Origin: Variovorax sp. E3
GTDB taxonomy: Bacteria; Pseudomonadota; Gammaproteobacteria; Burkholderiales; Burkholderiaceae_C
Assembly: GCF_016082275.1 (NCBI RefSeq)
Contig: NZ_MOWM01000028.1
Coordinates: 1-60,513 of the forward strand
Length of the DNA stretch: 60,513 nucleotides
Direction of reading: 5' to 3'
Of the stretch, positions 53,496-60,513 are shown one piece after another (position 1 is the first letter of the stretch; every line of letters begins with the position of its first letter). The notes under the pieces are model-generated. The model worked only from the letters and a program-made list of their open reading frames with translations. It was not told where the DNA came from and ran no database searches. The position numbers and the translations under genes are program-made.

Positions 53496-54441
53496 ATGAC
53501 ACCCCCCGATGTCCTCATCAGCGAGGTCGGCCCGCGCGACGGCCTGCAGTCGGTCAAGGCGACCATGCCCACGGCCGACAAGCTGCGCTGGATCGACGCG
53601 CTCTACGCGGCCGGCGTGCGCGAGATCGAGGTCGCGTCCTTCGTGCCCGCGAAGCTGCTGCCGCAGATGGCCGACGCGGCCGAGGTGGTGCGCCATGCGG
53701 TCACGCTGCCCGGCCTCGTGGTGATGGCGCTGGTGCCCAACCGCAAGGGTGCGCAGGCCGCGCTGGAGGCGGGCGTGCACAAGCTCACCATGCCGGTGTC
53801 GGCCAGCGTGGCGCATTCGCTGGCCAACGTGCGCAAGACGCCGAGGGAAATGGTGGAAGAGGTGCGCGCCATCTCCGAGCTGCGCAGCGCCATCGCGCCG
53901 CGCGTGAGGCTCGAGGCCGGCATCTCCACCGCCTTCGGTTGCACGCTGCAGGGGCTGGTGCCCGAAGACGACGTGATCCGCCTGGCCGCGCAATGCATCG
54001 AGGCCGGCGCCGACGAGTCGGGCCTGTCCGACACCGTGGCTACGCCAACCCCGCGCAGGTGCGGCGGCTCTTCAAGCGCCTGCGCGCCGAAATCGGCCAG
54101 CACGCCGGCGCGGCCCACATGCACAACACGCGCGCCTCGGCATTGCGAACTGCCTGGCGGCGTGGGACGAGGGCGTGCGCACGTTCGACGCTTCGCTCGG
54201 CGGCCTCGGCGGCTGCCCGTATGCGCCGGGTGCGTCGGGCAACGCGGTCACCGAAGACCTCGTGTTCATGTTCGAGGCCATGGGCGTGCGCACCGGCATC
54301 GACATCGAAAAACTCATCGCGGCGCGCGCGCCGCTCATGGCCGGCCTGCCCGGCGAACCGGTCTACGGCATGACACCCGAGGCCGGCCTGCCCAAGGGGT
54401 TCGTTCAGGGCTTCGCCCAGGAAAACAACGCACATGTCTGA
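53496..54441 (+). CDS. Hydroxymethylglutaryl-CoA lyase (two apparent deletions)
   Basis: This HMGL-like TIM-barrel lyase splits HMG-CoA or a related 3-hydroxyacyl-CoA. It has ISEVGPRDGLQSVKATMPTADKLRWIDAL in blocks, EVASFVPAKLLPQMADAAE, EAGISTAFGCTLQG, HMHNTR and the signature GGLGGCPYAPGASGN with the catalytic Cys. The frame slips twice. At 54038-54039 (LSDTV to GYANPAQVRRLF) and 54134 (HNTR to GLGIANCLAAWDEG), one G is missing each time. The rebuilt length is 315 residues, as expected. It opens the operon controlled by the IclR-type sites, and its stop overlaps the next ATG by eight bases. Leucine breakdown or an itaconate/citramalate-type pathway is possible. Confidence 0.9.
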
Positions 54442-55624
54442 AGCCAATCCATTGCCCTACGCCGGCATCCGCGTCGTCGAGTTCACCCACATGGTGATGG
54501 GCCCGACCTGTGGCCTGCTGCTGGCCGACCTGGGCGCCGAGGTCATCAAGGTCGAACCGATCGAAGGCGACAACACGCGCCGCCTGCTCGGCTCGGGCTC
54601 GGGCTTTTTCCCGACCTTCAACCGCAACAAGAAGAGCATCGCGCTCGACCTCAAGAAGCCCGAGGGCGTGGAGGCCGCGCTGCGCCTGATCGCCACCGCC
54701 GACATCGTGAGCGAGAACTTCAAGCCCGGCACCATGAAGAAGCTGGGACTGGACTACGACACGCTGGCCCGGCTCAACCCGCGCCTGATCTACGTGAGCC
54801 ACAAGGGCTTCCTGCCCGGCCCCTACGACCACCGCACCGCGCTCGACGAAGTGGTGCAGATGATGGGCGGCCTGGCCTACATGACCGGCCGCGCGGGCGA
54901 CCCGCTGCGCGCGGGCACCAGCGTGAACGACATCATGGGCGGCATGTTCGGCGCCATCGGCGCCATGGCCGCGCTGCGCCAGCGCGAGCTCACGGGCAAG
55001 GGCTGCGAGGTGCAGTCCGCGCTGTTCGAGAACAACGTGTTCCTGGTGGCGCAGCACATGATGCAGTTCGCCGCCACCGGCAAGGCCGCCGACCCGATGC
55101 CCAGCCGCATCTCGGCCTGGGCCGTGTACGACGTGTTCACGGTGAAGGACGGCGAGCAGATCTTCCTGGCCGCGGTGAGCGACAAGCAGTGGGCCATCTT
55201 CTGCAAGGCCTTCGGCCTGGAGGACATGCTGGCCGACCCGCGCCTGAAGACCAACAACGACCGCGTGCGCGCGCGCGACTGGATGATGCCGATCCTGCGC
55301 TCGCACCTGGCGAACCACAGCGCCGCCGAACTCAGCGAGGTGTTCGAGCGCAACGAGCTGCCCTTCGCGCCCATCACCAAGCCGCAGGAACTGTTCGACG
55401 ACCCGCACCTCAACGCCACCGGCGGCCTGGCGCCGGTGCGCATGAACGACGGCAGCACGGCCAAGGTGCCGCTGATGCCGTTCACGCTCGACGGCGAGCG
55501 GCCCGGCATCCGGCTGCAGCCGCCGCACATCGGCGAGCACAGCCGCGAGCTGCTGAAAGAAGTGGGCTACAGCGATGAAGAAATCGCCGCGCTCGAAACA
55601 CACAACATCACCCTCGGAGACTGA
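54434..55624 (+). CDS. CaiB/BaiF family (class III) CoA-transferase
   Basis: This 396-residue class III CoA-transferase starts LPYAGIRVVEFTHMVMGPTCG, followed by LADLGAEVIKVEPIEGDNTR, FNRNKKSIALDLKKPEG, ADIVSENFKPG and the catalytic Asp region (HRTALDEVVQMMGGLAYMTG). It moves CoA between organic acids. Next to an HMG-CoA lyase it may activate the acid that the lyase later cleaves (succinyl-CoA:hydroxyacid type). The overlap with the lyase gene indicates coupled translation. A Bug protein gene follows five bases downstream. Confidence 0.93.
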   Translation: MSEANPLPYAGIRVVEFTHMVMGPTCGLLLADLGAEVIKVEPIEGDNTRRLLGSGSGFFPTFNRNKKSIALDLKKPEGVEAALRLIATADIVSENFKPGTMKKLGLDYDTLARLNPRLIYVSHKGFLPGPYDHRTALDEVVQMMGGLAYMTGRAGDPLRAGTSVNDIMGGMFGAIGAMAALRQRELTGKGCEVQSALFENNVFLVAQHMMQFAATGKAADPMPSRISAWAVYDVFTVKDGEQIFLAAVSDKQWAIFCKAFGLEDMLADPRLKTNNDRVRARDWMMPILRSHLANHSAAELSEVFERNELPFAPITKPQELFDDPHLNATGGLAPVRMNDGSTAKVPLMPFTLDGERPGIRLQPPHIGEHSRELLKEVGYSDEEIAALETHNITLGD

Positions 55625-55628
55625 CACC

Positions 55629-56609
55629 ATGTTTTTCACCACACGGCGCGCCTTGCTGGCGTGCGCCGCGGCCGCCGCATGCCTGAGCGCCGCCCCCGCC
55701 CTTGCCGACACGGCCTGGCCCGACAAGGCCGTGCGCCTCGTCGTGCCCTACACGCCCGGCGGCGCTACCGACATCGTGGCGCGGCTGATCGCGCAAAAGG
55801 TCATGGACGACACCAAGTGGACCTTCATCGTCGACAACCGCGCGGGCGGCAACGGCAACATCGGCATGGACGTGGTGGCCAAGTCCAAGCCCGACGGCTA
55901 CACCATCGGCCTGGGCCAGACCGCGAACCTCGCGATCAACCCGACGCTGTTCCCCAAGATGCCCTACGACGCGCAGAAGGACCTGGTGCCGGTGGCGGTC
56001 GTGGCCTCGCAGCCGGTGGTGCTGGTGGTGCGCACCGAGGCGCCGTACAAGTCGCTGGCCGAGCTGGTCGCGGCCGCCAAGGCCAAGCCCGGAGAAATCA
56101 AGCAGGCGCTCGCGGGCACCGGCACGCTGGGCCACATGGCCGGCGAGGTGCTGGCCAAGCGCGCGGGCTTCAAGGTGCTCAACGTGCCATACAAGGGCGC
56201 GGCGCCCGCCATCACCGACCTGCTGGGCGGCCAGACCGACTACATGTTCGCCACGCCGCAGGGCGCGCTGTCGATGGTCAAGGGCGGCAAGCTGCGCGCG
56301 CTGGCCGTCACCTCGGCCAAGCGCCTGCCGGTGATGCCCGACGTGCCGACCGTGGGCGAGAGCTACCAGGGCTTCGAGGCGGTGGACTGGAAGGCGCTGG
56401 TCGTGCCGGCCGGCACGCCCGCCGACATCGTGAAGAAGCTCAACGCCGCCGTCGACAAGGCGCTGGCCAAGCCCGCGACCATCTCGCAGCTGCTGGCCGA
56501 GGGCAGCACGCCCGGCGGCGGCAGCCCGGAGCAGGCGGCGCAGTACATCAAGTCGGAACACGCGCGCTGGGGCGCGGCGGTGCGCGAAGCGGGCGTCCGC
56601 CCCGAATAA
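55629..56609 (+). CDS. Bug/TctC-family periplasmic substrate-binding protein
   Basis: This 326-residue Bug protein has a signal peptide (MFFTTRRALLACAAAAACLSAAPALA), then VRLVVPYTPGGATDIVARLIAQ, FIVDNRAGGNGNIGMDVV and VLNVPYKGAAPAITDLLGGQ. The ATG is four bases after the CoA-transferase stop, so it is the third gene of the operon and probably captures the acid that the two enzymes process. No TctAB membrane subunits are present. Confidence 0.92.
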   Translation: MFFTTRRALLACAAAAACLSAAPALADTAWPDKAVRLVVPYTPGGATDIVARLIAQKVMDDTKWTFIVDNRAGGNGNIGMDVVAKSKPDGYTIGLGQTANLAINPTLFPKMPYDAQKDLVPVAVVASQPVVLVVRTEAPYKSLAELVAAAKAKPGEIKQALAGTGTLGHMAGEVLAKRAGFKVLNVPYKGAAPAITDLLGGQTDYMFATPQGALSMVKGGKLRALAVTSAKRLPVMPDVPTVGESYQGFEAVDWKALVVPAGTPADIVKKLNAAVDKALAKPATISQLLAEGSTPGGGSPEQAAQYIKSEHARWGAAVREAGVRPE

Positions 56610-56643
56610 CGGCTCGAAAGGGGCGAGATATAGTTTGCGCCCC

Positions 56644-57570
56644 ATGGACCGCCTCAAGCAGCTCGAATCCTTCGTCTCGGTCGCGACCCGGGGCGGGCTC
56701 ACGGCCGCGGCCAAGGCCGAGGGCGTGGCCCCGGCCATCATGGGCCGCCGGCTCGACGCGCTCGAAGAGCGGCTGGGCGTGAAGCTGCTGGTGCGCACGA
56801 CGCGCCGCATCACGCTCACGCACGAGGGCAGCGCCTTTCTCGAAGACTGCCAGCGCCTGCTGACCGAGTTCGCGAACGCCGAGGCCAGCGTGAGCGCCGG
56901 CGGCGTCAAGGCCAGCGGCCATCTGCGCGTGACGGCGCCCGCGGGCTTCGGCCGCCGCCACGTCGCGCCGCTGGTGCCGCGCTTCCATGCGTTGCACCCG
57001 GAAGTGACGATTTCGCTGAACCTCAGCGACCGCGTGGTCGACGTCACCGGCGAGAGCTTCGACTGCGCGGTGCGCGTGGGCGACCTGCCCGATTCGTCGC
57101 TGGTGAGCGTGCGCCTTGCCGACAACCGCCGCCGCTGCGTGGCCACGCCCGAGTTCGTGCGCCGCCACGGCAAGCCGAAGCACCCGGGCGAGCTGTCGCG
57201 CTTTGCCTGCCTCACGCTGTCGAGCGATGCCTCGCAGACGCGCGGCTGGGCCTTTCGCATCGTCAACGAGGAAGGCAGCCAGGAGTTGATCCACCTGCGC
57301 CCCAGCGGGCCGCTCGACTGCTCCGACGGCCAGGTGCTGCACGACTGGTGCCTGGCGGGCCACGGCATCGCCTGGCGCAGCACCTGGGAGGTCGAGGCCG
57401 AGATCGACGCCGGCCTGCTGGTGCCGCTGCTCGACGAGTTCGCGGCGCCGCCCAACGGCATCTACGCGGTGTTCGCGGGCGCCAAGCACCTGCCGCTGCG
57501 GGTGCGACTGTGGCTTGATTTCCTCAAGGAGCAGTACGGAAATCCGGAATTCTGGGGCGGGAGGGCTTAA
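56644..57570 (+). CDS. LysR-family transcriptional regulator
   Basis: The 308-residue protein has an N-terminal winged helix (MDRLKQLESFVSVATRGGLTAAAKAEGVAPAIMGRRLDALEERLG in blocks) and a periplasmic-binding-like effector domain (GHLRVTAPAGFGRRHVAPLV, DCAVRVGDLPDSSLVSV), resembling the CrgA/AaeR group. ATG 56644 is chosen over a TTG nine bases upstream. TATAGT at 56629-56634 lies nine bases before the ATG and could be a -10. It follows the Bug gene by 34 bases in the same direction. Confidence 0.88.
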   Translation: MDRLKQLESFVSVATRGGLTAAAKAEGVAPAIMGRRLDALEERLGVKLLVRTTRRITLTHEGSAFLEDCQRLLTEFANAEASVSAGGVKASGHLRVTAPAGFGRRHVAPLVPRFHALHPEVTISLNLSDRVVDVTGESFDCAVRVGDLPDSSLVSVRLADNRRRCVATPEFVRRHGKPKHPGELSRFACLTLSSDASQTRGWAFRIVNEEGSQELIHLRPSGPLDCSDGQVLHDWCLAGHGIAWRSTWEVEAEIDAGLLVPLLDEFAAPPNGIYAVFAGAKHLPLRVRLWLDFLKEQYGNPEFWGGRA

Positions 57571-57643
57571 GGCGCGTCGGCGGCGGCACAATCTGTTCGC
57601 AATTGCAAACCCACTGCATTGAGACAAAGAAGAAAGCCATCGA

Positions 57644-58096
57644 ATGACGCTCGAAGCCATCCTCGCCTACCTGCACATCCTGGCCATCCTGACGATGGTC
57701 GTTTTCATTTCGAGCGAAGCGGCGCTGTGCCGCGTGCAGTGGCTCAATGCCGCCGTGGTCGAGCGGCTGGCCAAGGTCGACATGGTCTACGGCATCGCGG
57801 CCATCGCGGTGCTCGCCACGGGCATCGCGCGCACCTGGTGGGGCGTGAAGGGCACGGCCTGGTACTGGACCAACCCGCTGCTGCACGTGAAGCTGGGGCT
57901 CTTCATCATCGTGGGCGTGCTGTCCATCTTCCCGACGCTCACGTACTTCCGCTGGCGCAAGACGCTGCGCGCCACGGGCAAGCTGCCGGCCGAGGACGAC
58001 ATCAGGAAGACGCGCAAGCTGGTGATGGTGCAGGCGCACCTGATCGCGCTGATCCCGCTGGTGGCGGTGTTCCTGGCGCGCGGCTTCGGCAAGTAA
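57644..58096 (+). CDS. DUF2214 family membrane protein
   Basis: This is a 150-residue protein with four hydrophobic helices: AILAYLHILAILTMVVFISSEAALC, VYGIAAIAVLATGIART, LHVKLGLFIIVGVLSIFPTLTYF and MVQAHLIALIPLVAVFLARGFG in blocks. The His in LAYLHIL, and the Trp-rich WWGVKGTAWYW loop, are typical of DUF2214. It is located in the inner membrane; the role is unknown. It ends just before a bidirectional terminator. Confidence 0.85.
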   Translation: MTLEAILAYLHILAILTMVVFISSEAALCRVQWLNAAVVERLAKVDMVYGIAAIAVLATGIARTWWGVKGTAWYWTNPLLHVKLGLFIIVGVLSIFPTLTYFRWRKTLRATGKLPAEDDIRKTRKLVMVQAHLIALIPLVAVFLARGFGK

Positions 58097-58111
58097 GCCG
58101 ATAGTTCAAGG

Positions 58112-58140
58112 CGAAAAAAAGCCCGCGCGAGGCGGGCTTC
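58112..58140. terminator. Bidirectional Rho-independent terminator (DUF2214 / PsiF-like)
   Basis: AAGCCCGC (58119-58126), loop GCGAG, GCGGGCTT (58132-58139) is preceded by seven A residues on the plus strand. Read on the minus strand it is a classical stem with a U-run (GCGGGCTTTTTTTC), serving the PsiF-like gene. On the plus strand, TTCTTC follows, so it may also stop DUF2214. Confidence 0.85.
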
Positions 58141-58158
58141 TTCGGCGGCAGCGGTGGT

Positions 58159-58394
58159 TCAGCCCTTGGCTGCGTCCGCTTCGCACTTCTTCATGAAGCT
58201 GTTCTTGGCGGCGCCGGCCAGTGCCTTGCCGTTCTTGTCCACGGCCTTGGCTTCGCAGCTGCCGCGGCGGCAGGGGCGGCCATGGCGGCGGGGGCGGCAG
58301 CGGGCGCTGCGGCAGGCGCGGCGGCCTTGTCTTGCGCGTAGGCGCCGAAGGAGAGACAGGCGCCCAGTGCGACCAGGGAAAGGAGCTTCTTCAT
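58159..58394 (-). CDS. PsiF-repeat-like small periplasmic protein (one apparent deletion)
   Basis: This 78-residue protein has a signal peptide (MKKLLSLVALGACLSFGAYAQ), an Ala/Pro-rich linker, and one C-terminal PsiF-like repeat CEAKAVDKNGKALAGAAKNSFMKKCEADA in blocks, with the two Cys about 23 residues apart. PsiF of E. coli is a phosphate-starvation-induced protein of unknown function. The frame slips near 58258-58260, between AAPAAAAA and CEAK; one missing base fits. It ends 20 bases before the shared terminator. Confidence 0.8.
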
Positions 58395-58513
58395 GGTGAT
58401 ATGTCCTTGCAAGGTTGGGTTGTGACAGGTGCCCCGCCCCGGGGCCGACCATCCTAACGGGCCAAGACAACGATTGGATGACCATCGTCAACAGCGCCCG
58501 GGTTTGCCCCCGG

Positions 58514-58525
58514 TAAAATTCCCGG
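58514..58525 (+). promoter_or_regulatory. -10-like hexamer six bases before argS ATG
   Basis: TAAAAT (58514-58519) is followed by TCCCGG and the argS ATG at 58526. The spacing equals that at proA and benE, and no Shine-Dalgarno is present. Transcription from it would begin at about the A of ATG. A -35 is not evident. Confidence 0.35.
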
Positions 58526-60211
58526 ATGCTATTGGTCAAACAGGAGCTGCTCGCGGCGCTCGCGAACACGCTCGAATCCCTCTCGCCCGGCGCTGGCTCC
58601 AAAGCCGCGTTCGAGTCGCCCAAGGTGGCTGCGCATGGCGATTTCGCCAGCACGGCCGCGATGCAGCTCGCCAAGCCGCTGGGGCGCAAGCCCCGCGAAC
58701 TGGCCGAGCAACTGAGCGCTGCGCTGCTCGCCACCCCCGCTTTCGGCCAGTGGGTCGACGCGATCGACATCGCCGGGCCCGGCTTTCTCAACATCCGCCT
58801 GAAGACGGCGGCCAAGCAGCAGATCGTGCGCGAGGTGCTGTCGGCCGGCAACGGCTTCGGCCAGCAGCCGGCCACGGGCGAGAAGGTGCTGGTCGAGTTC
58901 GTCTCGGCCAACCCGACCGGCCCGCTGCACGTGGGCCACGGCCGCCAGGCCGCGCTGGGCGACGCCATCTGCAGCCTGCGCGCCTCCCAGGGCGAGAGCG
59001 TGTGGCGCGAGTACTACTACAACGACGCCGGCGTGCAGATCCAGACGCTGGCCAACAGCACGCAACTGCGCGCGCGCGGCTTCAAGCCCGGCGACGCCGA
59101 ATGGCCCAGCGGCGAAAAGGCCCCGGCCTACAACGGCGACTACATCGCCGACATCGCCGAAGACTTCAAGGCGAAGAAGACCGTCAAGTCGGAAGACCGC
59201 GAAGTCACCGCCACCGGCGACATCGAGGACATCGACGCGATCCGCGAGTTCGCCGTGGCCTACCTGCGCCGCGAACAGGACCTGGACCTGCAGGCCTTCC
59301 GCGTGCACTTCGACCAGTACTACCTGGAGTCGAGCCTGTACACCAGCGGCCGCGTCGAGGCCGCCGTGCAGAAGCTCGTGGCCGCCGGCAAGACCTACGA
59401 GCAAGACGGCGCGCTGTGGCTCAAGTCGACCGACTACGGCGACGACAAAGACCGCGTGATGAAAAAGCAGGACGGCACGTACACGTACTTCGTGCCCGAC
59501 GTGGCCTATCACATCGCCAAGTGGGAGCGCGGCTTCCACAAGGTCATCAACATCCAGGGCACCGACCACCACGGCACCATCGCCCGCGTGCGCGCCGGCC
59601 TGCAGGCGGCCGGAGAAGGCATTCCCGAGGGCTATCCCGACTACGTGCTGCACACCATGGTGCGCGTGATGAAGGGCGGCGAAGAGGTCAAGATCAGCAA
59701 GCGCGCCGGCAGCTACGTCACGCTGCGCGACCTGATCGAGTGGACCAGCACCGACGCCATCCGCTTCTTCCTGCTCAGCCGCAAGCCCGACACCGAGTAC
59801 ACCTTCGATGTCGACCTCGCGGTGACCAAGAACAACGACAACCCGGTGTACTACGTGCAGTACGCGCATGCGCGCATCTGCTCGGTGCTGGCCGGCTGGG
59901 GCGGCGACGCCGCCACGCTCAAGGACGTCGACCTGTCGCCGCTCGAAAGCCCGGCGGCCCAGGCGCTGATGCTGCTGCTGGCCAAGTACCCGGCCATGCT
60001 GACGGCCGCGGCGCGCGATTTCGCCCCGCACGACGTCACTTTCTACCTGCGCGAGCTGGCTGCCAGCTACCACAGCTACTACGACGCCGAACGCATCCTG
60101 GTCGACGACGAAAAGGTCAAGCTGGCCCGCCTGGCGCTCGTCGCCGCGACCGCGCAGGTGCTGCACAATGGCCTCGCGATTCTCGGCGTCAGTGCGCCGA
60201 GCAAGATGTGA
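58526..60211 (+). CDS. argS: Arginyl-tRNA synthetase
   Basis: ArgS charges tRNA-Arg. The 561-residue protein has the N-terminal tRNA D-loop-binding region, then [26 protein letters not shown] (the HIGH motif as HVGH near residue 137) in blocks, [15 protein letters not shown], and KISKRAG in place of KMSKS near residue 390. The C-terminal anticodon-binding domain includes [14 protein letters not shown]. Length and frame are normal. A gene for a SPOR-type protein follows by 11 bases, a common pairing in betaproteobacteria. Confidence 0.97.
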   Translation: MLLVKQELLAALANTLESLSPGAGSKAAFESPKVAAHGDFASTAAMQLAKPLGRKPRELAEQLSAALLATPAFGQWVDAIDIAGPGFLNIRLKTAAKQQIVREVLSAGNGFGQQPATGEKVLVEFVSANPTGPLHVGHGRQAALGDAICSLRASQGESVWREYYYNDAGVQIQTLANSTQLRARGFKPGDAEWPSGEKAPAYNGDYIADIAEDFKAKKTVKSEDREVTATGDIEDIDAIREFAVAYLRREQDLDLQAFRVHFDQYYLESSLYTSGRVEAAVQKLVAAGKTYEQDGALWLKSTDYGDDKDRVMKKQDGTYTYFVPDVAYHIAKWERGFHKVINIQGTDHHGTIARVRAGLQAAGEGIPEGYPDYVLHTMVRVMKGGEEVKISKRAGSYVTLRDLIEWTSTDAIRFFLLSRKPDTEYTFDVDLAVTKNNDNPVYYVQYAHARICSVLAGWGGDAATLKDVDLSPLESPAAQALMLLLAKYPAMLTAAARDFAPHDVTFYLRELAASYHSYYDAERILVDDEKVKLARLALVAATAQVLHNGLAILGVSAPSKM

Positions 60212-60222
60212 ACCCCCACACC

Positions 60223-60513
60223 ATGAAGAAGACAACCAGACAACGCGGCAACATCGTCATCGGCCTGATCATCGGGCTGGTGCTCGGCCTGGGCGTCGCG
60301 CTGGGTATCGCGGTCTACGTGACCAAGGTGCCGATTCCTTTCGTGACCAAGACGCAGCGCGGCGGCGCCGAGCAGGACGAGGCCGAAGCCCGCAAGAACC
60401 GCGACTGGGACCCGAACGCGCCGCTGGCCGGCAAGGCCGGCGCCGCCAAGCCGGCACCGGCCGCGAGCGGCCCGGTCAACCCCGTCACCGGCGAGCCGGC
60501 AACGACCGCCGTG
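60223..60513 (+). CDS. SPOR-domain (FtsN-like) protein, N-terminal part
   Basis: The window ends inside this gene after 97 codons. It starts MKKTTRQRGNIVIGLIIGLVLG..., with a short basic cytoplasmic tail and one transmembrane helix (IVIGLIIGLVLGLGVALGIAV in blocks), then VTKVPIPFVTKTQR and an Ala/Pro-rich periplasmic linker. This layout, directly after argS, matches the SPOR/FtsN-type peptidoglycan-binding proteins. The SPOR domain itself would lie beyond the window, so the call rests on the N-terminus and position. Confidence 0.75.
   Translation, partial: MKKTTRQRGNIVIGLIIGLVLGLGVALGIAVYVTKVPIPFVTKTQRGGAEQDEAEARKNRDWDPNAPLAGKAGAAKPAPAASGPVNPVTGEPATTAV

Noticed and set aside
57585..57625. 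GCAATTGC-centred palindrome between LysR and DUF2214 as a LysR operator
   Set aside because: The outer arms match poorly, and the T-N11-A spacing is not met cleanly. There is not enough to call it a site.

Overview
The window is about 60.5 kb of GC-rich DNA (roughly two-thirds G+C by eye). It is densely packed with genes and looks like chromosome of a Comamonadaceae betaproteobacterium, most likely Variovorax or a close relative. The reasons are the gene content (several orphan Bug/TctC binding proteins, a ferrooxidans-type GshA next to GshB, an LptE-HolA-ProA cluster, a PPi-type phosphofructokinase) and the codon use. No rRNA, tRNA, CRISPR array, complete insertion sequence or prophage was seen.

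Layout. 98-11783 (minus): a complete glycogen locus, transcribed alpha-glucosidase, glgB, glgX, glgC, glgA, glgP, with two long inverted hairpin repeats between glgA and glgP. 11937-14495 (plus): a flavoprotein monooxygenase-like gene with two carboxymuconolactone-decarboxylase/AhpD-type genes. 14499-16554 (minus): an opine-dehydrogenase-like gene and a Bug protein. 16715-22369 (plus): leuS, lptE, holA, proA. 22462-28076 (plus): gshA, kup, benE, gshB. 28085-31562 (minus): a PepSY protein and a TonB-dependent siderophore receptor behind a Fur-like site. 31679-35222 (minus): class II glutamine amidotransferase, Liv-type binding protein, 14-TM MFS exporter. 35354-36705 (plus): a zinc metallopeptidase. 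36696-38190 (minus): PPi-PFK and a CWC protein. 38339-39196 (plus): DUF4261. 39258-41248 (minus): enoyl-CoA hydratase and thiolase. 41377-45344: DUF2917, LysR, fasciclin lipoprotein, a small basic ORF and an MFS transporter. 45587-50251: an accessory-looking stretch with a DUF1016 nuclease-like gene, malate synthase G and an AT-rich glycosyltransferase. 50568-57570: an aminotransferase, Bug proteins, an IclR regulator divergent from an HMG-CoA-lyase/CoA-transferase operon, and a LysR. 57644-60513: DUF2214, a PsiF-like protein, argS and the start of a SPOR-type protein.

At least sixteen places need one missing base to restore an otherwise intact conserved protein, including essential leuS. All have the same polarity and most fall in short G/C runs, so I read them as draft-sequence deletions, not pseudogenes, and annotate each gene across its break.

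The most unusual signals are: the hairpin repeat pair between glgA and glgP, with a compensatory base change and strand-consistent G-U pairs; two near-identical perfect palindromes sitting in frame inside the DUF1016 gene; an AT-rich glycosyltransferase islet abutting an aminotransferase with an odd N-terminus; and three genes whose ATG follows an AAT-ending hexamer by exactly six bases.
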